A stretch of 64,000 bases of DNA, taken from NCBI GenBank assembly GCA_907163375.1, contig CAJQUW010012890.1, positions 558,001-622,000 on the forward strand, given 5' to 3'. Position numbers and translations under genes: made by a program. Positions 58,371 through 64,000 of the stretch are shown here, one piece after another (the stretch's first letter is position 1; each line of letters begins with the position of its first letter). The notes under the pieces were generated by a model, which had not been told where the DNA came from, did not search any database, and was given only the letters and a program-made list of their open reading frames with translations. The stretch is from Prostheceraeus crozeri. Lineage: Eukaryota; Platyhelminthes; Polycladida; Euryleptidae.

Positions 58371-59428
58371 CAGAACACAACAACCGGTAACATGGATACA
58401 TCCATGCATTTCCAAAGAACGTGTGTGGTATAATTTGGCACGTCCATATGCCTTCCCGGCCTGACTTAAGTGAGTACGTCCAACCTCACCAAATCTGTAG
58501 CAACTTCTCGGTTACTGCCAGTGGCATGCACATACCTCAATGAAATCGAACATGAAAAAATCAAGTAATAGAACTTCCTTACCAGTCAATGAATGCGTTT
58601 AGTAGAATCTAATCGTAGGGAGAATTGTAGCTCAATTTAATTCTCTGCAAATGATTTCGACGAGAGAGAAGTTCTACTGTACATTTGGATGATTCTACGG
58701 AGGCACTTTTGTATTCGCAATTTTACTGCAAAAGGCCTCATAAATTTCCAAAAACAGAGGATTAGTAGTAGGACCCCATTTTTCACTGGAGGCTGATGGC
58801 AACTACCCGACCTCTACGTCAGCAATCTTTGCAGATCGCCGCGGAAATTCTTCATTGCCCGACAATGAGTTTGAGGTCGCTAACAAGGCCGTCATTCTGC
58901 CCTACAATTTTCAATGCTAAATTTTCCTCAAGTTCAAACTCTCGCATGCATTCATTTGTTTGGTATTGAATAACTTCACGTCGATCTATAGGAAATAGAC
59001 TTTCATCAGGCAGAAATTTTCTCGTTCTTGAGGAGTGAATAGCCATTCTCCCACGTTTTTCAGGAATGCACTTAGTACAAGTGATGAAGAAAATTGAAGA
59101 AACTTATATTTCAGGGCCCAAACCAATTTGTCAGATGAGGCAATCAGAGATGACAAAGCTTGGAAGCAAGTAAAGAAGAGCGGAAGCACTTAGAGAAAGA
59201 TTTCATCAAATAATGCACTGCAATCAAAGCAAGATTGACACATTCTCATTTCGGTCTTGGAAACATAAAAAACTGCGGTCTGAGAATGAGTTCATTCATC
59301 CGAAAACAAATGCCATGAAAGACGAACAATAGAGAAGTTCTGCATTTCTGCAGTACAAAACCTGACTTCCACTAGTCGTCGAAAGCTTTCGGCAGTGGAC
59401 TTAGTTACAGTCACTACGTCCAGTATGA
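58371..59428. other. Unassigned DNA
   Basis: Nothing recognised. A 'gtcgtcgaaagctttcggcag' phrase near 59377 could be a Penelope-type tail. Confidence 0.35.
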
Positions 59429-59830
59429 TTGTTGCGAAAATTCACTGCAACAACTGCGCCTACAGAGAGAGTTCACTGTAACCACTACGCCCACAGAGAG
59501 AATTCACTGCAACCACTACGCCCACAGAGAATTCACTGCGACAGCTGTGACTACTGTGACTATCCAGTGCGACAACCGCAACTGCTGCGAGAATTCACTA
59601 CAGCATCTGCAGCTACTGCGAGAATTCACTGCGACAACTGTGAGCATTCATTCCAACGACTACTGCGAGAATTCACTGCGACAACTGTGAGAATTCACTG
59701 CAACCATTGGGCCCGCAGAGAGAATTCACTGCAACCACTGCGACTACTGTGAGAACTCATTGCAATCACTGCGACTACCGAGACTACAGCGAGAACTCAG
59801 AGTAATCACTGCAAAAATTAACTTTGAACA
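59429..59830. repeat. Minisatellite of ~31-bp GAATTCACTG units
   Basis: About a dozen imperfect units such as GAATTCACTGCAACCACTAC followed by 'gcccacagaga', giving way to right-hand units GAATTCACTGCGACAACTGT-GA. Open frames through it are by-products. Confidence 0.85.
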
Positions 59831-60205
59831 CTTAGGCAAGTGTTTGCAATCTATGAACGACGGCTGCAATCATTGGTCATCAGACACTCGACTTGACAGG
59901 CATCAAAGTATTACGGTTCGACGTGAAACTACGTCCTATGGTGAAATCACCCAATTTCATGCATTCTCCACGTCCAATGAACAGTTTGTGGGGCCAAGTC
60001 AGCATTTCAATGCCGACTTGTCTGTTTTGCTTATTATTCTTTGTCAGTACATAGCGGCCACTTTTTACTAAGCAGATGAGATCACTGAATTTCTCTTTAT
60101 CACCATTCACTCAATTGCTATTGGCTGGAGACGCACGAAGCACGATTATTGAAAGCCTGCCCTTGCTTCCATTGTTTGAGCATTCTTTCTGATTCAAATG
60201 AAACT
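59831..60205. other. Unassigned DNA
   Basis: Nothing recognised. Confidence 0.4.
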
Positions 60206-60395
60206 TGTCCTCAGATTTGAACAATTTAAGCTCATTGATTCCTTGGCAGCCGTAGACACTGCGTTTCGCCATGCAAGGGTTCGTCAGTACGGCTCACAAC
60301 GTTTCCGAGCCTACTGATGAGCCCTTGCAGGGCGAAACGCAGAGTCTACGTCTGCCAAGGAATCGCTGAGCCTAAATTGTTCAAGTCTGAGGACA
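60206..60395. repeat. 190-bp hairpin with ~85-bp arms
   Basis: The left arm holds TGTCCTCAGA, GAACAATTTAAGCTCA, GATTCCTTGGCAG and CTGCGTTTCGCC. The right arm mirrors each (GGCGAAACGCAG, CTGCCAAGGAATC, TGAGCCTAAATTGTTC, TCTGAGGACA). Loop about 20 bases. Likely a small foldback element. Confidence 0.8.
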
Positions 60396-60624
60396 TCTTT
60401 CTCTTCTCTGCCCAGGCGAACTGGCACTTTGCAATCTGTATGATCTTCTGATGCATCATGGATCGAAAAGTGTCAGCAATAAAGTTACACGTGTAAACTC
60501 ATACGTAAGTAAGACCATACATACTTACATGCTCTTACATAAGTAAGACCATGCTCGACCGACAGTCCCAGAAATGGGATACTATGCAGAAGAAGACCAT
60601 GGTGAAAGCTACACGTGTGGTTCC

Positions 60625-61085
60625 CGGAACTGAATAGAATAGGACCGACGTTCCTTGCGTGTCAGAAGAGGCGACTAAGACGGGCATTTTGCCACTGCAG
60701 TTTTGGTGTTGGCAGCTTGAGCTGTCTTACTATCATTGCCTTTCTTTCCTCAGTGGCTATACTAAGTTGATGCTTCGGGGGATCCTAACAGCCGAATATT
60801 AGGTGTTGTGATATCCAGCAAATCTCTGAGCTTCCTCCCCCTGTGGCATACCTGGCTATGCCTTGTCCAAAGTCCCCCCTATGGACACCCTATAGTCACC
60901 CTATGTGAACAGCCTTGTCTTAGGTATGGTAGCACCCCAGTGTTATCGGAATGGTCATCTCCACCCCCGGCCACTCCTCGCCAGCAGTAGGCATGAATTT
61001 GCTGACTGGGTGTGTCGCTTCGCATTGTCTTGATGTAAAGCCTCCTATCCGCTGAAGGGAGCCGGGTAAAACAACAACAACAACC
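60625..61085. repeat. Interspersed repeat, copy B (shared with 29216-29715)
   Basis: Colinear with copy A: 'gaccgacgttcc', 'gcgtgtcagaagaggcgact', 'cattttgccactgcag', 'cagtggctatactaagt', 'gagcttcctccccc', 'ctcctcgccagcagtaggc', 'gggtaaaacaacaacaacaa'. It lacks the LINE linker that follows copy A. Confidence 0.65.
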
Positions 61086-61640
61086 TTGGTGTAATAATGC
61101 TGTGAAGCTTCTGATGGTCGGTGAACTTTTCTGCCATGATTTCACGTTAGAATCAACACTTCCTGAGAGTGCAAATTGCTTATTACTAGCCGGTGAAGTT
61201 GCTGAGAACTGCATTGTGTTAGGAATTGGGTTGGTCTCAAAGGGATTCATCAATGGCAGCGTCATGAATGGTGATCCACTTTTTCTCTTCTCAGGTCAGG
61301 AGTAAGTTGAGGCAATTGAACATCAATGAATGAAATGCATGTGTTTTTTCATTCAGTATGTTCACAGTTATCTATTCGAAAGTAATTCAGGACACCTCAT
61401 GAGTCATCCGAGTTCAAAATTTCGAGTCAGTGTCTGTCGGTGCGGGAGGTTCTTGACAGTGACTTTCAGTTTCAAAAAGAAAAATCTTCTCTCCCTTTGA
61501 TACGACAAATAGTTTATATTTTCCGATATATGATAAAAACCCGCCGCGTTTTGTCCTATATCAAGGGTAGTTAGAGAATACACAAGTATTTCATACTATT
61601 GTGTTATGGGAGCTAATCAGATCAATTCATCATGACGGTT
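61086..61640. other. Unassigned DNA
   Basis: Nothing recognised. Confidence 0.4.
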
Positions 61641-61647
61641 TATTTAT

Positions 61648-61914
61648 TTATTTTGGCTTGATCAACGTAATACAGCGTGCTTCAGTCATCTTAGCAATAA
61701 TCGCTACTCTTTGCCAATCCTTGATGGTGCAGTTGAAATCATTAATGGACGCATCATGTTCACTCAGGGCGTTTTTTCTGTCTCTTTTTTTCACACTGCG
61801 TTCATGTTCTTGAACTCGATGACGTAAAGGTGCACACGTTTGAGCAATGTAAAATTCGTGTAATATCAAACATGCGAACTTCTTTTCGACACGTCGATAA
61901 GGAATCAGCTTCAT
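61648..61914 (-). pseudogene. Penelope-like GIY-YIG fragment
   Basis: Minus-strand frame reading HEFYIAQTCAPLRHRVQEHE then RSVKKRDRKNALSEHD and MTEARCITLIKPK. This matches the block seen at 47219-47944 (YIGQT...R...EH...KNAL-EH...TEAR-I). YIA replaces YIG. The upstream linker and reverse transcriptase are absent. Confidence 0.7.
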
Positions 61915-63686
61915 TCCCTGTATAAAGTTGGAATCACAAAGGAGCGGACAGCCACGCTGTTGCCATGCGGTGCTGAAAATGCGGGTTGCAGTGGTCTGCT
62001 TCTACTTTCATGTACAACATATAAATTCTGAGTTGAACAATACAAAAACAGCAGTGTTTCTTGTTTCTGACGTGTTTTGCAATTGCAACTCTCGTAGTCC
62101 TATCAATATTTACCTATAAGTAAGCTCATATTTGTTAGAACTGAAAATCGATAAAGACAAATAAAGCACGTCATGAGCACATGACAGCACAAAAACTGGA
62201 AAATCAGAGAATGAAAATGCACTGAGAATTCTAGAATGAGCAACTGACATGCACTAGGCATCAACTTACATAATAACAATAAAAACTACAAATACATCCT
62301 CGTACATGCATTTGCAAACTGAGACAACATCAGAAGTCTTAAGGCCATCCATGCTATCAGAGTTTAGCAGAAAAGAAGTTCAAGGGAAAAGGAATACAGT
62401 ATTTGAGATGTTCTTCTGTGTGAAGAAGCACAAACGTATGGAGAGGATAGGACGTTTTTCTATCTCGCACGAAGCAAAGTGCTGTTGAGTACGTACCCAT
62501 TTCAGCGCAGCAAGCGGGAGGAATTTCAGCACTCAATCTTCCTTACAAACAATTTGGCGAGTTAGCTCATTGTACTTATCCAACCAGAACCTATGTTCCA
62601 CTCCTTTGGGAGACCATACAAACAAGGAAACGTGCGTAGTATGATGGACACATTTACAGAGGCACAAAAAATTCATGACTTTTTCACAAGGTAATACAGG
62701 TTTCAGTTTCCGCATACAATAAAGATGTTTGGAAGTCGATAGCTGCAAAGTTTGTTGGAAAGTAGGCCTACTAGGTCAAAGTTCGTTTTGGAAATTAGGA
62801 AACATCAGCATGTGCAGCTGTTGTAGATAAGAACTTCCAAACGTGTTCAGCATGTGTGTGCATGTATTGTTGTTATCAGCTGCCATTTGAAATGATTTCC
62901 AGGGATCAGTCCCATCTTGTTAAAGGAAGACTCATCTCTCCATACTCAGTCCTCCTCTTCATCATCTTCCAAATCATCGGATCCCATTGGTATCGCGCTC
63001 TATCGATTATCACCTCTTCTAACCACGTTCCGAGCCCACTTCCATTTTAAATGTCTTTTATGGCGTCCTTATTTTTATTAGGTGGCAAAATACGAAGAAT
63101 AAAACAGAAACATCGCTACTATTTCGCTATTTTACAATACATGTATTTGTGCTCACCATCACAATAGATTCCGCTAATTAAAATCACGGTTGATACTATC
63201 AAACATGTTAAAAGGGATCTCCATCTCATTACAACAAATTCAATTAATGGAATCATTTCACGATGGCTGGAGAGCCCTAGACCTAACCCTTCGTGACACT
63301 ACTGTTGAGGTTTTACTTTGTCGTTGAAGACATTGGAGAAAAACTTTACGGAAGATAATTTTCCTGTCGGAATGTTGCTTCCTCGACCTGCATTTTGACA
63401 TCAAACTTGATGACTTGCAAATGAAGCAAGCAGAAGAAGTTATCTAACCCAATCAACATTATCTTGTGTGACTGATCATCTTAATTTCACAGTGGAATCC
63501 CCAAGGAATCTTCCCAACCGTCTGATGATATTTAAATAAGATCAAATCGCGATTGCTCATCAACTATTTTCTCAACACTTTTTCTTTGATCAGTCACATT
63601 CGATGAAACAATTGACTCTCACACAATATATGACAACATCCTCTCTCCTGCTTATATGGCGACATTACTTCTACTTCATATCTATC
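61915..63686. other. Unassigned DNA
   Basis: Nothing recognised. Confidence 0.4.
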
Positions 63687-64000
63687 CACAGAATTATATT
63701 GTTTAACCGCATCACTTTGTTAGAAGTGCAAACTGATTTAAAACGATGGCACATGAAAGGAATTTACTAAGTGGGCAAAAAGAAGGTTTGAATGTCTGAC
63801 AGAGATAGGAAAAATAGTCGTGCGTCGCTTGCGGATTGCTGTGAATTCCTTCAAAATACTCCGATCGCCACGATTCCTTCAGATTCGAAGAATTCAGTTC
63901 ATTGCGCACAAGTTCTCTCGATAATGTTGGTCCTTCCGATCATTATCAAAAAATTTAGCAGGCCCACGAAAAAACGTTCACAAACTTCTCTGTAGAACTT
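63687..64000 (+). mobile_element. MITE copy 5, cut by the window edge
   Basis: Begins CACAGAATTATA and is colinear with the first 310 bases of copies 2 and 4 (for example 'cgcttgcggattgctgtgaa', 'aaacttctctgtagaactt'). The right terminus lies outside the window. Confidence 0.8.

Noticed and set aside
59429..59752. A 107-codon frame rich in arginine and histidine
   Set aside because: It is a by-product of the GAATTCACTG minisatellite; the unit length is not kept in frame.

Overview
This is a window of an invertebrate metazoan nuclear genome, not a prokaryote. It is visibly AT-rich, has no operons and no long intact reading frames, and consists mostly of introns and transposon remains. The presence of a nephrin/Kirre-type immunoglobulin adhesion gene together with Penelope-like (GIY-YIG) elements, Tc1, hAT, RTE-like LINEs and tRNA-derived SINEs suggests an invertebrate bilaterian. 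A 'gtgtcgtaag-ggcgacta' repeat at 29.2 kb and 60.6 kb recalls mollusc interspersed repeats, but I would not name a phylum from this alone.

The one host gene I can support runs on the minus strand from about 55995 past the left edge. Five exons are recognisable: exon 1 (55995-55710, signal peptide plus first half of Ig1), exon 2 (48540-48364, second half of Ig1), exon 3 (46416-46021, Ig2), exon 4 (31542-31225, Ig3) and exon 5 (5279-4926, Ig4). All introns between them are phase 1, every exon ends in a consensus GT(A/G)AG donor and begins after an AG acceptor, and the joined frame stays open. The remaining Ig domains, the membrane segment and the cytoplasmic tail must lie left of the window. 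Introns are about 7.2, 1.9, 14.5 and 25.9 kb.

Almost everything else is repeats inside or upstream of that gene. Intron 4 and beyond (left third) holds a 40-bp satellite of about 72 units (6556-9430), a TA-flanked mariner-type MITE (10120-10838), a composite palindromic element bounded by 32-bp direct repeats (20317-22069), a Penelope remnant, a 66-bp minisatellite with open frames, a SINE, a tRNA-like sequence and LINE pieces. Intron 3 holds an 8-bp-TSD MITE, two large palindromes (36.0-37.2 kb and 38.0-38.8 kb), two Penelope 3' fragments and a hAT fragment. Intron 2 is about 93% a single hAT insertion. Intron 1 holds two tandem MITEs and a Tc1-like element with a second Tc1-like element nested in it. 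Upstream of exon 1 there are LINE pieces, a minisatellite, a hairpin, another Penelope piece and another MITE copy.

I found no intact autonomous transposon, no intact tRNA or rRNA, and no CRISPR or prokaryote-like system. Exon calls rest on reading frames, splice consensus and Ig signatures only; no database search was run.
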